From: Waltergamsia citrina
Taxonomy: Eukaryota; Ascomycota; Sordariomycetes; Hypocreales; Bionectriaceae
Length of the DNA stretch: 64,000 nucleotides
Direction of reading: 5' to 3'
Assembly (NCBI GenBank): GCA_022814615.1
Contig: JAKLNE010000010.1
Location: 496,001-560,000, forward strand
The translations under genes and the position numbers were made by a program. Numbering within the stretch: position 1 is the stretch's first letter; every line of letters begins with the position of its first letter. This document shows, piece by piece, positions 44,889-56,810 of this stretch. The notes beneath the pieces are model-generated. The model ran no database searches. It was given only the letters and a program-made list of their open reading frames with translations, and was not told where the DNA came from.

Positions 44889-45970
44889 GTTGCCACTTTG
44901 AAGAAAAGAAAATGGTTGATAGGTTCAAGTCGGGCGGGCGAAAGCATACCACTATATACTGCACTGTTGAATCTTTCGAATGAAGCCTCTGCGCTTGTAG
45001 GCAACCTCTTACCATTCCACACTCCGTGGCTCCAGCACTTATCGGTTTCATCGGGAGGGTCCTCAGGAACTTTGCAGTCTTAACAGCACAAGTGGTCATT
45101 AATCAGATAATACATTCTCAATACGCACGGCCAGTGGCAATTGGTTGTCCAAATCTACCACCTGGGCAGCCGTCTGCCAAGAAGTCGCACTTGTCGCCGA
45201 CATTCTTTCTTTATGAATTCGTCAGCACGAAGTTTGTGGAGGACTAAGATTATATCAAAGAATTACTTCTCATACCTCGCAGGTTTCAATGGGATTGCAT
45301 GAACTCTGGAAAGTCACTGCGGCTATGGCAAGCAAAGCTGCAAGAAGGACGTTTCGCAAGCCAAACCCTTTGTCTTTAGCTCTCGGCTTATATTGGAGAG
45401 AATGAGTTCAGATATAGGTGGTATGAATATTAAATGGCGAGCTGTGTCGACTGCTATAGAAAGGAGACGTTATGCTAGGGAAGTTAACTCGCTTACACTG
45501 GAATACTCATGACAAATGTACGCCTAGAAGTAATACGCTAACAATTCTAGCCCCTTTCAGTTATGTGCACCCATATGGGGGTCCTGAACTCGGCAGGTAT
45601 AAAATTAGGCTAACTTTGCAGATCAACTCGGCGAATACATAACCTGAGCTTCAATTTGCAATTAAGCTCATAGATCAGAGTTGAAGCTTAAGTAGGCTGT
45701 CATTTGACAATTTTGCCAATAGTAGGAGATAGAGCGGTGTGCTTCGTTTATGGATCAAACCATTAAACGACGATGCGATATATAGGTGCCATGGGTATTT
45801 CAGCAGTTATCCCTTTGACTATTGCTGTCAGGCTCTTAGCGTGTATTCTTCAATTGTATACTCACTTTTACTTATATATTTTTATCTATACTTAATATTA
45901 ATAAGTTGTCTCCGTAGGCTTCATCAAGATAGTGTCTGCAGATCTCAACTTCACCGTTGGGAGGCATTCT
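44889..45970. other. A/T-rich gene-free stretch
   Basis: Stop-rich in all frames and rich in TA steps, consistent with RIP-type decay, though this was judged by eye. No gene is supported. Confidence 0.4.
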
Positions 45971-46184
45971 ACGTATCACATCGTTGATCGAGGCGCCCTA
46001 CAGAATAGAAATGTAACAAGGTGTCAATCCCCTCTTTGGGCTCGAATTTGGCGTCGGGAAGCTCGCTCTAGCCAGACACAAGGAGGCTTGCGTCCCGCTC
46101 GAAGAGGAAAGCGCGCACCCCAGTGTCGGGGTTGAAAGAAAAGGTCGCTTCGTTGTACGGCATCTCGGCTATGTGCTGGCTTAA
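45971..46184 (-). pseudogene. Short decayed coding remnant with in-frame TAG
   Basis: In one minus-strand frame 'LSQHIAEMPYNEATFSFNPD' continues as 'TGVRAFLFERDASLLVSG', then TAG (46073-46071), then 'SELPDAKFEPKEGIDTLLHF'. Both sides of the stop are protein-like and in the same frame. The surroundings are A/T-rich and stop-dense. TAG could derive from CAG by C-to-T change. Family not recognised; it may be the last readable part of an old gene. Confidence 0.4.
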
Positions 46185-46550
46185 GGGTTCTCATTTGTTG
46201 CTGCAAGACATCACACGATGATTGCGAAAGAATATGAACCTATGTAAAAAGCAAAGCCCTCTACATAGAACATACTTTGAGAGCATCAAGGCTGATATGT
46301 GTGTCATGGGCTTGCAAACCTCACGTGGCGCCGACTAGCAGTTGTGTATGAAGCCAAGCTCCTTTTAGCGTAAACCTATTAGAGGATCCTCTCTTAATAT
46401 ATCTCATAACACCATAATAGTATTTCATCTCTATAAGATCCCATGGTATGCTATCGTAATGCTCTTGTGACATAATTGCAGCTTGCTTTTAACCAAAACT
46501 TACAGGGTATCCTTGTTCACCACTCAAGGTACAGCTGGCACACATCACTC
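46185..46550. other. 3' flank of Dal5-like transporter gene
   Basis: A/T-rich; no coding signal seen. Confidence 0.5.
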
Positions 46551-48391
46551 TTAAGTAACGTAAGGCTGGTAAGCAGTGCCCTCCCTCTCCGCAGTACGGA
46601 GCAGCTTCTTGTTGGATCTGACCAGCCACAACTTCAGGCCAATAGCACAGAGCGAAGAGGCAATACCAAATGCCATCATACCGATGAAAGCGCTAATATA
46701 ACGTGGCTCCTCGTGTGTAACGAACATGTAAGGCGCGGTGAAGTTACCGAGCTGGGAGATGAGGTTGCACAGGGCGACGGAAACGGCTCGCTTCTCAGGG
46801 GTCTTTCCAAGGACACCTAGGGGTGAAAGTGTCAGTGATTGTTGTGTCATGATAGGAAGAAATGGAATTGGAGTTACTCACCACTGACGTAGCCCATAAT
46901 GAGAGGGTTTGCAATGTACATGCCACCAACATAGATGAACGAAGCACCGTAGCGAGCCTCGGGGCTTGAGGTAGCCAAACAGACGATGAAGCCAGCACAG
47001 GCAACCAAAACAGGAACGGCATAATGGAGACCACGCTCCTTTGTCTTGTCCGAGTGCCAAGCATTGATGTACGACCCGACCGCAGCAAAGATGTACGGCG
47101 GCGCGGTAAGGAGGAGAGCGATCGTGGAGCTGTAGCCCCAAGAGTCGGCAAGACCACGGACAATGGACGGGTAGAAGTTAGAGAAACCGTAAGCAGCGGA
47201 GATACAGATGTTCATGAGCGTCAAGACCCAGAGCTTGGGGTCCATGACAGCGAGCTTCAGTCCCGCAATGGTACCGGCCTTGCCTTCGGGGGTTGAGGGG
47301 CGGTCGGCAATGATGCGAGCGGCGGCAATCTTGCGCATGTCCTCGGTCATCAACCAAGAGGCGCTACCGGTTGTAGAGTTAGGGTAGTCAGGTAACATAA
47401 ACAAGCAGATAATGGCAAATCCAGCGCCGGTAACGGCGAGAATGATGAACAGCCACTGCCACCCAGCAAGGCCGTGAACCTGCTCCAGAGTTGCGTAGAT
47501 GGCCGCAGCAATCAGACCGGCCGAGCAGTAGGCGAGAGTCTGGGCGGAGTAGAGGATAGCCATGCGAAGGGCAACTTCACGGCGAGTGTACCAGCATCCC
47601 AGGAGGTAGACAGCACCTGGAAGAAGGGGAGCCTCGACCACACCAAGAGCGAATCGGATACCAATGAGACCGCTGGAATTAGTGACACCACAGGTGGCGG
47701 CACTGACAGCAGACCAGACAAGGGCCATAGAGCATAGGTAGATGCTGGGGCGGATTTTGGTGATCAACATGTTACTGGGGAGCTGACCAAGGACTAGACG
47801 GTGTGAATATTAGCATTGTATAACCTGCAGCCCGAGCCAGGGCTTTGCTCGCACGAAATGCACGTACCATAACCGACGGAGAGAATCGACACGGCCATAG
47901 AGAAGTTGCTTCCCGTCAGATTCAAGTCCTCGTCGAATGTGCTCAACCTAGCTTGACCAATAGCGGCACGATCCATGCTATGAGAATGTTAGCAACCAAG
48001 TTGTCTATTTGCACTCCTCACTTTGATATAACAGGGTAACATACTAGTTGAAGAAGTACAGAACCCAAACGCAAGGCATCAGGGTACAATCGAGTCGACG
48101 AACGATCTTCTTCTCGAGTTTTCGCCAGTCGGGGATACCGAGAGCCTCAATGGCCTCATCGGGGCTGGGAAGACGGCCCTCCTCCTTGACGAAGCCGTCC
48201 TCGACTACGGCGAGCTCCTTCTCGACGGCACTAGCAGCATCATTGTCCTTGGTGTCCTTTGTAGCAGCGGCATCATTCACAGCCGGAGACTCTTTTGTGC
48301 TGGCAGGTCGGCTGACGGAAGCTGGCTGTGTTTGCCCTGGCGATTGTCCATCGTGAGCGATCTCCGGGCTTGCCTTTTCGTTTGATGCCAT
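46551..48391 (-). CDS. MFS transporter, Dal5-like anion:cation symporter family
   Basis: Exons 48391-48045, 47977-47868, 47793-46882 and 46816-46551 give 544 residues in phase. A hydrophilic N-terminal ~95 residues precedes helix 1, where 'VLYFFNYMDRAAIGQA', rebuilt across intron 1, matches the family's NYxDRxxIGNA signature. Further motifs are 'GQLPSNMLITKIRPS', 'RFALGVVEAPLLPGAVYLLGCWY' and 'FMLPDYP'. About 12 membrane helices are expected. Characterised relatives carry allantoate, nicotinate, pantothenate or other organic anions with protons across the plasma membrane. The substrate here is not evident. The gene stands alone, with no catabolic enzyme adjacent. Confidence 0.94.
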
Positions 48392-51300
48392 TGATTTTAA
48401 GGAAATGGGGACTGTTTAGTGAAATTGTAGCCTAAGTGACAAGACGCGTTCGATGCAGGAACGTTTGAACAAGTCAAGTAACCAAGGAAGAAGGAAACAA
48501 GAGTGAGATTACCGGCTCAGGGAAGAGACACAGAGTAAAGGGATGGAAACTTAGGAGTGACGGCCGGCGTATCTTATACTCGTCAACCTCTCCCCAAGTC
48601 GAGGACCACTAAGGAACCATTCAAGATGGGGGCAGCGTATTAGCAACACCCCGCAGCACTCTCGAATTCAACCACTCCACATCTCCAATGAAAGGGTTTT
48701 ACTTCCCCATCCAAAGTCGAACCGTTGCATTCAGAACATGGTAAGAGAACAGGATTCTCCGCACCTATGAAATCCTGGGGTTGAGGGGAGACCGCATGAC
48801 TTGCTGAACAAGGGACCGGGATCGGAGCTTGTTCGCCATATTGAAAAGCTTCCCATGTAGTTGGTGGATGTCGAACGTGGAGTCGCGAGTCATTGGCAAA
48901 GAACGGCATTCGTCCTCACGGGCGTGGGATACGTGCATGGGTATGTGTTAGCGTATCTGGTTTCGGTGGACCAACAGGTGAAGGGGTAATTTCGGCGTGT
49001 GTGTGCTGCCACGGGCGTCTACTCTATCTAGCTTAAGCTCATCTGTCCGGTTCAATTGCCGGACGCCACATTGTAAAAAGTTAGCTGTTCTCGGTTGACC
49101 CATTATGGCGATACGCAGTACGGGGCGAGTGCCGCGAGTCTCCAAAGCTCTACCGGCGAGCCTCACCGCGAACTCTTGTCATGATTGCCTCTAGCCTCAC
49201 CAGGGATCAGCAAAATCTACACCGAAAGGCAACTCCAAGCGGGCACCCTGTAGAAGTAAAAAGCACTCAGCTGGTCTTTCACTACCGATTTAGTACCCGT
49301 CCTGCCACCACGGTTCGCTCAACTTCCGTGAGGTAAAAAATAAGCATATAATAAGGTGTCCCACTTGCAAGAGTTTAATGGATTAGAGCCCCATCTCTCA
49401 TGGAGAACTATCACCAACACTAGCAAGAGCCTCCGCTTCTAATGCATGACTTGGCATTTTTCGCTAAACTTCCGAGAGGCAGGTCAAGAAGAAGTTTCTT
49501 GGAAGATCTTGGCTAGCCTTGGCTGATGGCAAGTCTCAAATCAGCTCGCATGTTTAAACCATGCGGGGCCAACGACCACCCACAACCCCATAAGACCGAC
49601 TCCGCGCATATACCCGCGGGAGTCGGGGTAGTGCTCCACAGCCTTGTTTTTACGCCCTGAGTGTCGCTGTCCCGCGGGAACGCCGCGCGTCTGATCATTC
49701 TGCATCTCACGCCATGGCATGATCGTGTTCCCGTGAGTCTCTTTCATATTCCCGCGGGGGGATAACGCCGAAAGCTGAATTGCATATGGACAATACGATA
49801 GACCTTATCCGACGGCATAGGCTCGTATTCCGATGTGAGAACAGTACACGAGCTCGTCTCTCGGATCGTGCTAGTGGATAACCTAAACCTGTAATTCTCC
49901 GTAAACAATAGATGCTGCCATTGATTCATAGACTGAGATAATAGTTTTAATGAATACATCTATGACTTAGGCCATAGAAACGGAGCAGCCATGATTCTAA
50001 TGCCCACGGCACCCATATTGGATCTAAGTGAACAGATTGAAATCCAGACTAATGGCATCTCAACTTTAGAGTCATACCCGACCATAATGTCTTAATTCTA
50101 TTGTAACTTGCGTTATCTGCAAAGATGGGAGGGAGCTAGCTTCTGCTCAAATCATGGTGATAATTCCATATGCCTACGATGTCCGATCGACTCTGCAATA
50201 CGTGATCGTGATCCTCCTCCTCACTCACATCGTTCGACAGTCGGAGATACTTGTCTTCTATAAATCGAACTCCGGCCACCTCGGAGCTCCGCCGGTCACC
50301 GTCCAGACAGGCGCCCGGGACTAATGTATCACGGCGGGCCAGCCTTGCAGTTGTTAGCTGCTGCAGCCACGGCCGCCATGGTCCCTTCTTAGCCTTGGCC
50401 AATTGGAGCCCTTGCGATGGCTTCAAAGGCATGTGGATACGTGTATTTCGAAACCTTCCCGTGTCGTTTTTCTGGAGCCAAAGATTGGTGCAATTGCCCT
50501 CAGTAGATACTAGTGGAAAGAATCAGTCTTTGGATCGCGTCATAAGTCTTCAATATGGAGATGGGAGGCATTTGAACGTTACTGACAGTATTCAAACAGG
50601 CACTCGCAATTCGTTCGGTCAGTTACCTTGAGCTGCCAGCATACGTGCAGTCAGTCCATTGCGTGGGGGTCACATTAACAGCCCCCACGTCTACAGAAAC
50701 TGTGTCGTTCACCACCACACAAGGTGGATTGCCCACAGCTAAGTGGTAGCATGTCTTCCTCCCATGGCGACTCATTCTTTTCATGCGCGCTTCTGAACCG
50801 ACGAGCTAGTCAACCTTCCTTTCCACTTAGTGCCATCTAGATCTGAATAGTCTAAATGAGTTGTGGCACACAGGGCACGATGTGGACGGTGCGGCTCTTG
50901 GGCTAGCGCGGCTGATCTTACAAGGGATCTGAGATGTGAAGTGGGTTGGCTCCAGACTGCTCGTCCGGTCGCGGCCATAGTCATGCTTGCTAAAACTAAG
51001 CAAGAAGAGGTGGAGGATGGCAATCTTGGCAGCCTTTTCTAAGCCTATAGAGTCAATCCGCCAAGAGCATATCCTTCTGGTATCGCTTTGCTCAGGAGGC
51101 TGGGCTTAAGCGTTGCTCCCCGACTACTCGTCCATCGCTCTTAGCACCTGGACAACGAGGGGGTTTTCGCATACAAACATTCTTCTTGAGATGTTTTCTC
51201 TTAGCTAAGGTTTCAAAATGTGCCACAGCAGCTTTGCCCAGCAAAAAGTCGGGGTTTATTTCGAAACGATCCTCGTATAATTAAGAAATGAATCACGGTT

Positions 51301-51767
51301 GGGTAAGATGAGATCGCAGTCCTAAGGAACCATTCAGCTGTTGCAATATTGCGTGGTGCGGAACTGGCTTCCGGCTCGGATGTGACCTTCCGCCGCAGTT
51401 TTCTCTTAAGCGTCAGATCTGGCAATTAAACTGCCACAGTTCATGAACCCTGATCGCGAGGCGGGGGCATTCACAGGAGTCATTTCCAATCACAGTAAAG
51501 CTATTGGCTCAATACACCGACTTGTAGTGGAACCGTCGATGACTTCAAACCGTACACCTTAAAAAGACTGTATGACGTACAACATGCTTTTGAAGATTCA
51601 ATAAATTAACTGCCGCTTAGCATGATGAATTTAGCCATATCGATCGCGGAGACCTCTGCCGCAGCTTCGGGAGAGGCGGACGTAGGGATATTTCCTAGTA
51701 AGGCAATCATTCAGGCACGGCATGCCCGAAACGTTGTGTGATCGCCGGCAGATCTCAGCTGTCACGC
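48392..51767. other. Gene-sparse stretch (~3.4 kb)
   Basis: The first few hundred bases are the promoter of the Dal5-like gene. Overlapping frames at 50136-50631 on both strands and at 50781-51425 on the minus strand have no domain features and are not called. No repeat or transposon was recognised. Confidence 0.4.
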
Positions 51768-51992
51768 TCACTTACACCGTTCATAAACCATCCGCGAGTA
51801 GCCTAATGTCCCCAAAGGGGAAATATTGGTTCCGGGCTTGATGGTGATATTAGCCGGTGAGAACAGGTCTTTGTGTCTCAGCGTAAACGAAACTGTGTTT
51901 GGAGTTGATGGTGTATAGTTGGGTGCGGGAGTACAAATAGCTCTACCATCGAGGATCGAGTCCAATGTAAAAAGGCAAAGAAGTGGAATCAT
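51768..51992 (-). CDS. Possible small secreted protein or first exon
   Basis: A 74-codon frame begins with a hydrophobic MIPLLCLFTL segment, compatible with a weak signal peptide, and then 'PNTVSFTLRHKDLFSPANI'. The stop codon overlaps a perfect GTAAGT donor sequence, so this may be the first exon of a longer gene. A downstream frame after a TTACTAG acceptor looks coding ('IPTSASPEAAAEVSAIDMAK'), but the simplest join creates a stop. It is divergent from the AA8 gene, with starts 47 bp apart, so the two would share a promoter. Weakly supported. Confidence 0.3.
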   Translation of the reverse strand: MIPLLCLFTLDSILDGRAICTPAPNYTPSTPNTVSFTLRHKDLFSPANITIKPGTNISPLGTLGYSRMVYERCK

Positions 51993-52038
51993 TCATAAAG
52001 GTTTACATTGACATATCTAAAAGCAAAAATAGTTCAAC

Positions 52039-52767
52039 ATGCGAATCTCATCCAAACTCGCAGCCCTGGTGTCCGCTCTCACCATCGCCTCGGCCCAGTA
52101 CTGCGACCCAGACCTAAGCGACCTCTGCTTCGTCGAACAAACCACAGCTGATGGCATCACATTCCGCCTCGCCATTCCCGCCGGCGCTGAAGAAGGTTTC
52201 CGCGCAGCCTTGCAGATCGTAGCCCCCGTTGCGGTCGGCTGGACAGGTTTCTCGTGGGGTGGTTCCATGGTCCGCGTACCCTTGACGGTAGCGTGGCAGA
52301 ATGGAGAGGACGTGACTGCGTCTTCGCGTTATGCTGAGTACGTCCTAACCCTTATTCTACACTTGCGAAGCTTATTTGGAGGTTGCTAACGCAGTGGGTA
52401 TGTATTCTGTAGAGTCTACAATATGCCCACTCCCAACCCAAACGCATCCATCACCGCCCTCCCTGGCTCCGGTGCCAACGACACGCATTGGAAAGCGACA
52501 GTGCTCTGCGAAGGCTGCTCTACATGGAGCTTCAACGGGAATGATTTCGCGCTTGATCCCAGCGATACATCAGTGCCATTTTCTTGGGCCATGTCAGCAG
52601 ATGCTCCGGACGACCCAGCGGATCCGGCGTCAAACTTTGGCATTCACAGCAAAACAGGCGGTTTCTCATTGAGTCTGCTAGATGCACAGGCTGAGAACTT
52701 TGATGAAGTCGTAGACGGACGAGTTAATCGTACCAACTGGAGACGGGCGGTTGTCAATACAGTCTGA
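52039..52767 (+). CDS. Secreted AA8 cytochrome (CDH-type) domain protein
   Basis: Exons 52039-52337 and 52413-52767 give 217 residues. A signal peptide (MRISSKLAALVSALTIASA) is followed directly by 'YCDPDLSDLCFVEQTT', the usual start of the cellobiose dehydrogenase cytochrome domain. The heme ligands appear conserved: Met in 'GFSWGGSMVRVPL' and His in 'FGIHSKTGGFSL'. The intron joins 'SSRYAE' to 'VYNMPTPNPN', matching the family. In cellobiose dehydrogenase this b-type heme domain passes electrons to lytic polysaccharide monooxygenases. Here there is no dehydrogenase domain, CBM1 or membrane anchor, so it must work with separate partners or in another role. It is about the usual length for a single AA8 domain. 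Confidence 0.88.
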
Positions 52768-53103
52768 GCAGATCGTGCTTAAGTTGAAAATGATAGAATT
52801 AAGATCAAATGTGTCCTTATATAACGGATCAACCTCAAAAGAAAACAGGTCCCAAAGATGAATTAATGCAATGCTCAATGCCGGGTATCGTAAATGCCAT
52901 CATCCCCTTTTGTTTTTTCCAGAATAATAAAAGAAAAAGATCAGAAGCGAAACCCAATTTCACAAACAAAGATCCGCTAGCAAATGCTAATAGGAAATCG
53001 CCTGTACCGCTGATACTAGTACTTCCCAAATCCCAAAGCCCGTAAATCCCCAATCATAATACGCTAGAAACATTCATTGAAAAGAGAATCGTTAAGAAGT
53101 AAA
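52768..53103. other. Convergent 3' flanks
   Basis: A/T-rich stretch between the AA8 and ankyrin-protein stop codons. No coding signal. Confidence 0.6.
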
Positions 53104-55333
53104 TCATCTCTGCGCCCACTCCTCCGCGACAGTAGGCTCCTGCACTGCGAAACCACGTCCACTTAGGTGAGCTCTGCAAGCCTCGTAGTGGCAGTAGTTG
53201 ACAGGCAAGTTCTCCTTGCAACTTCTCATTTTGTCATCAACCAGCGCCAGCACACCCCTGCCGGCAGCATCCCTAGCATGGTGGTTGGCCCCCAGCCTAA
53301 GCAGCTCCCGGATCGCAAGCTTGCGACCGCAGCGGGCAGCAATATGAAGAGCCGTCTCACCAGCACGATTGCGTGCATTGATATTGGCGCCCCTGTCAAT
53401 CAAAAGCTCCAAAATCTTCGGGCCTGTCTTATAGTCATCCTCTTCTGGGAGCTCTGCGCAGAAGGTCATGAGCGGGGTGTTGCCGAAGTGGTCGTAGTGA
53501 TTCGGGTCAATGCGTGAGTTGAGAAGGCCCTCTACCAAGGACCGGCGGAACAGGAGTCGATCCTCAGAAGAGTCAAGGCGCTCATCCGAAACCTTGCCTT
53601 TCTTCCTTTGTCGCCCCGCGTTGGGCTGTGGTGCCAAGTTGGCCTTGTCCATGACACTTTTGACACTAAGAGATGCCATAGCGAGACAGTGCAGGCCATT
53701 GCGACCATGTGCATCTTCCAACCTTGGGTTGTGGTGGGCCAGACGCGCAGTCTCGAGGAGCACACTGTCACTGAGCTTTGGGGATTCGGTTCCGCTGTCA
53801 ACATCCATCGGCTGAGGTGAAGAAGGGTACTGAACCGAAGCCGCATACTCCTCTTGCGAAGGAAGTAGGAAGCCAAAAGCATCTCGGGAACATCTCAGCA
53901 GCGGACTGTAGCGTTGAATGATAGACTGTAGCGTGGAGGGAGCGATGTTGGCGGTGAAGAGCGTGTGGAACCAAGTGCGGCCATAGTGATCACGGGCCAT
54001 CAAGTCGAACTTCTGCCCAGGTGCGAACTCCTTGACAGCTAACAAATCCAAAAGCTGGATCAGCGCATCTGGCTTTTGAAGCCAGCTATCGCGAAGGGCA
54101 TGGAGGAATGTTTGTCCCGCCGTGTTTCTAACATCGAAAATAGATGCACACAAGTTGCTCTGAAGCATGTCGAGCAGAAGTGGCTCAGATGCTCTAGCAG
54201 CCAACAAGTGAAGGACAGAATTTCCAAAAGTATCCCGGAACTCCAGGTGACTGACAATGCGCTCGTACATCTGATCGGCTGGGGACGGTGCGCCCTCGGT
54301 TTTCACCCAAGTGGAGTGGGGGTTCTCCATCATCTGGGCGTGACATATGCACCGGCGCTGCTGGTGCACTTCTGAGTCCGGGTTGCAAAGGTATCGTTGC
54401 TGGGCATGAATGTCGATGTTGAGGAAGTCACCAGGGAGAGGGAATGGACGAGTGATGAAAGGCGTAGCGGCATCTGGATCGGTGATCCAGGCGGCGTCAG
54501 TGAGCATGGGCTCAGGGTATGGTGAAGGGCTTGTCATGTCTTCGCTGATTGGTACCGTGTATTGCTTGATAAGAAGCTTGACAGTTCGGATATACTCGTC
54601 GGAATAGCCGTCGAGGATGCGGTGAATTGGGTCGGCAGAATCGTCGGTCGCTGTCGAGTTGTTGCTCCCCGGCCGCATCAGGCCAGAGGCTACATTATCT
54701 GACACTGAACGCCCATGGCCGCCAGAGTTACCGGAGAGAGAGCCCGAGGAAGGTCTGTTGCATGGGGAAGACGGAGGTAGTGTGTTTGGCGAATGTGCCC
54801 ACGGAGGTACGTCGAGTGTCTCCGAGTAAGCATCTCTCTCGTTCTCAATTGGTGTCGCGGTGCAAGGAGGAGGGGCAGAGTGCGAATGAGAGCGAGAGGT
54901 GCGAGGATTTCCAAGCGCATCGTATGACCGAGCCGATGATCGGGCGAGCTGTTCGCACCTTCGAAACATGTCACTCTCGTTCTTAGGCTTGAGCCATCGG
55001 GGCTCTTTGTCGAGGAGGGCGTTGAGCTTCTTGTTGGCAGAGTCCTTGCTAAACCTGGTTGTTAGCCCAACCAACTCACCAACATCCAGCAGAAAGGACT
55101 TACCCAGGAATTGAGTCCAAAGGCATTGAGTAGTGTACAACTTCGAGGATCTTGTTGATCGGTAGCGTCGTGTACAAGTAGAGGCGGCACATCTTGCGCT
55201 GACTCGAGTTGGTCCATAACGGCGGGCGTCCGGTTTGGGTAGACGTCAATGGACTTGTTGAGCGCGGTGATTTTGGTATAACTATAGGCGATGGTTTATT
55301 CGGGGTCATTCTGTCAGCCATCGTGATAGGCAC
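53104..55333 (-). CDS. Ankyrin-repeat protein with Clr5-like N-terminus
   Basis: Exons 55333-55104 and 55048-53104 give 724 residues; the 55-nt intron (GTAAGT...TTTAG) joins 'MPLDSIPG' to 'KDSANKKLNALLDKEPRW'. The N-terminal ~110 residues ('RKMCRLYLYTTLPINKILEVV') resemble fungal Clr5-like DNA-binding regions, but weakly. Residues about 115-200 are Ser/Pro-rich and disordered. Ankyrin-type repeats follow, the clearest at about 575-690: 'NHYDHFGNTPLMTFC', 'LLIDRGANINARNRAGETAL', 'AARCGRKLAIRELLRLGAN'. Earlier 'FGNSVLHLLAARA' and 'AGQTFLHALRDS' are diverged copies. Ankyrins mediate protein binding; a nuclear or regulatory role is possible but unproven. Confidence 0.85.
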
Positions 55334-55785
55334 TGGCGTCGTGGTCGAGTGCTCGCTGGCGATTGTTGAAGGTGTCGTGGAGATAGAGCGCTCTTAAGGG
55401 CAATCGACCCGTACCGAGCGATGTTGAGCTTCGTGATACCCCCAGAGCCTCCATGGTCACGGACCAGATCTTGTCTATATACGACGAACGACATTGTGAT
55501 TCTGTGAAGTTGGAAATACGCCTTCGGAGAAGGCCGAAGGTGTTGAAACGGGGCCTGCTAGACCCTGCTGTGGGAGATGATGCCATCATTGAACTTGGCG
55601 TGGCTGCTACGAGTGTCCGACGGGGGTAAGAAAGAGAGTGCGCCACAGGGTTTGTGGGTAAGCCTGCTCGGCCACAGCCAATGAGATGTGGGGCGCGCCA
55701 AATAAACCAATAGAGACCCTGGCTTGCGGGTGCAGCCGCGCATAAGCAGCAAGTAGCCAGGAGCTGCGCCTCGACGCGCCTGTCC

Positions 55786-55831
55786 CTCCAGGGAGCTACC
55801 TACAGAGCTACAGAGAGCTCCAGGGAGCTAC
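55786..55831. repeat. 14-bp direct repeat
   Basis: CTCCAGGGAGCTAC occurs at 55786-55799 and 55818-55831, separated by related GAGCTACAGAG-type sequence. Unknown role. Confidence 0.7.
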
Positions 55832-55865
55832 GGGCATTACAGCATGTGGACACGCCGTAATGCCC
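55832..55865. repeat. Inverted repeat, 9-bp arms
   Basis: GGGCATTAC (55832-55840) and GTAATGCCC (55857-55865) could form a hairpin with a 16-nt loop. It directly follows the 14-bp direct repeat. It is about 500 bp upstream of the ankyrin gene. Confidence 0.7.
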
Positions 55866-56790
55866 TTCTGTAACAGATCCGATCAGTCAATCAAGAGCCA
55901 GGGTCAGTGCGCCGGTTCCGTACAGCAGGGTCTCTGGCGATTGTTGCTATTTCTGAGCAAAAAGATCCGAAACCGAGAGGACGTTTCATACAATCCGGCC
56001 CCGAGGACAAATGTTGAATCTGCCTGACAGTTGGTAGCGTTGTCACAGCAGATGAGTTGTTCTACGTAATCCGGAGAAGACCGCTGTAGTTACTGGCATA
56101 GGCTAATATTGCCCTGTAAGCGGCCCCGAAGCCAACCACTGGTGGTCATCACCGCTACTCGTACGTACATAACGGCGGACAACCCATGCTGCAGGCGGCA
56201 TTAGGGGGGACTAGCTTACTAGCCGCGGCAGCTGCCGGCCTAACCAGCCAGCGGGCCGGTTGTGAAGTCACTTGGCAAGGCTGGAGTGTTTTTCTCGCTC
56301 TCGGAGAATGATGAGGCTAGTGATCATCCCGGCTGCTGTAAATAGCTGCAATAGAGGCTAGTGGTAGGAGGCTGGTGCGTCGACAGCCACAGAAAACAAG
56401 GCATGTCATTGGCGCGGAGAGGTTTGTTCCTGATTTGGAGGTGTGGCTGTCGAGGCTGCTTAAACGTTGTATGCACCTCGAGGCCACTATTGTGTAGCGG
56501 GCCATAAGCCCTGGCTGCACTGCCCCGTCCCAAGGCTCACCGCGCTTCCTTCACTACAACCATTGTAGTGTGTTGTCTAAAAGCGGTATGATTTTTCAAT
56601 CACACCAAAGGTCGGATGTCAGAGGGTAAATTATTGTGTCGTCACATATTGAGTCGGATAACCGAAAGGCGCTGAACTCCGAATGGATGAATGTGTTCAT
56701 TTCGGAGGTTGTACGAGAACTCATAGGGCTGTATCACTCACTGCAACGGTGCTGTGTTCACTGTAACAGAACTGTAGCTAAGGTAACGCC

Positions 56791-56810
56791 TACCTACCTT
56801 AAGGTAGGTA
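56791..56810. repeat. 20-bp perfect palindrome
   Basis: TACCTACCTTAAGGTAGGTA reads the same on both strands. Related AGGTAA and GGTAAGG words occur within 50 bp on both sides. It may be a dimer-binding site or the relic of a small mobile element's end. Confidence 0.85.
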
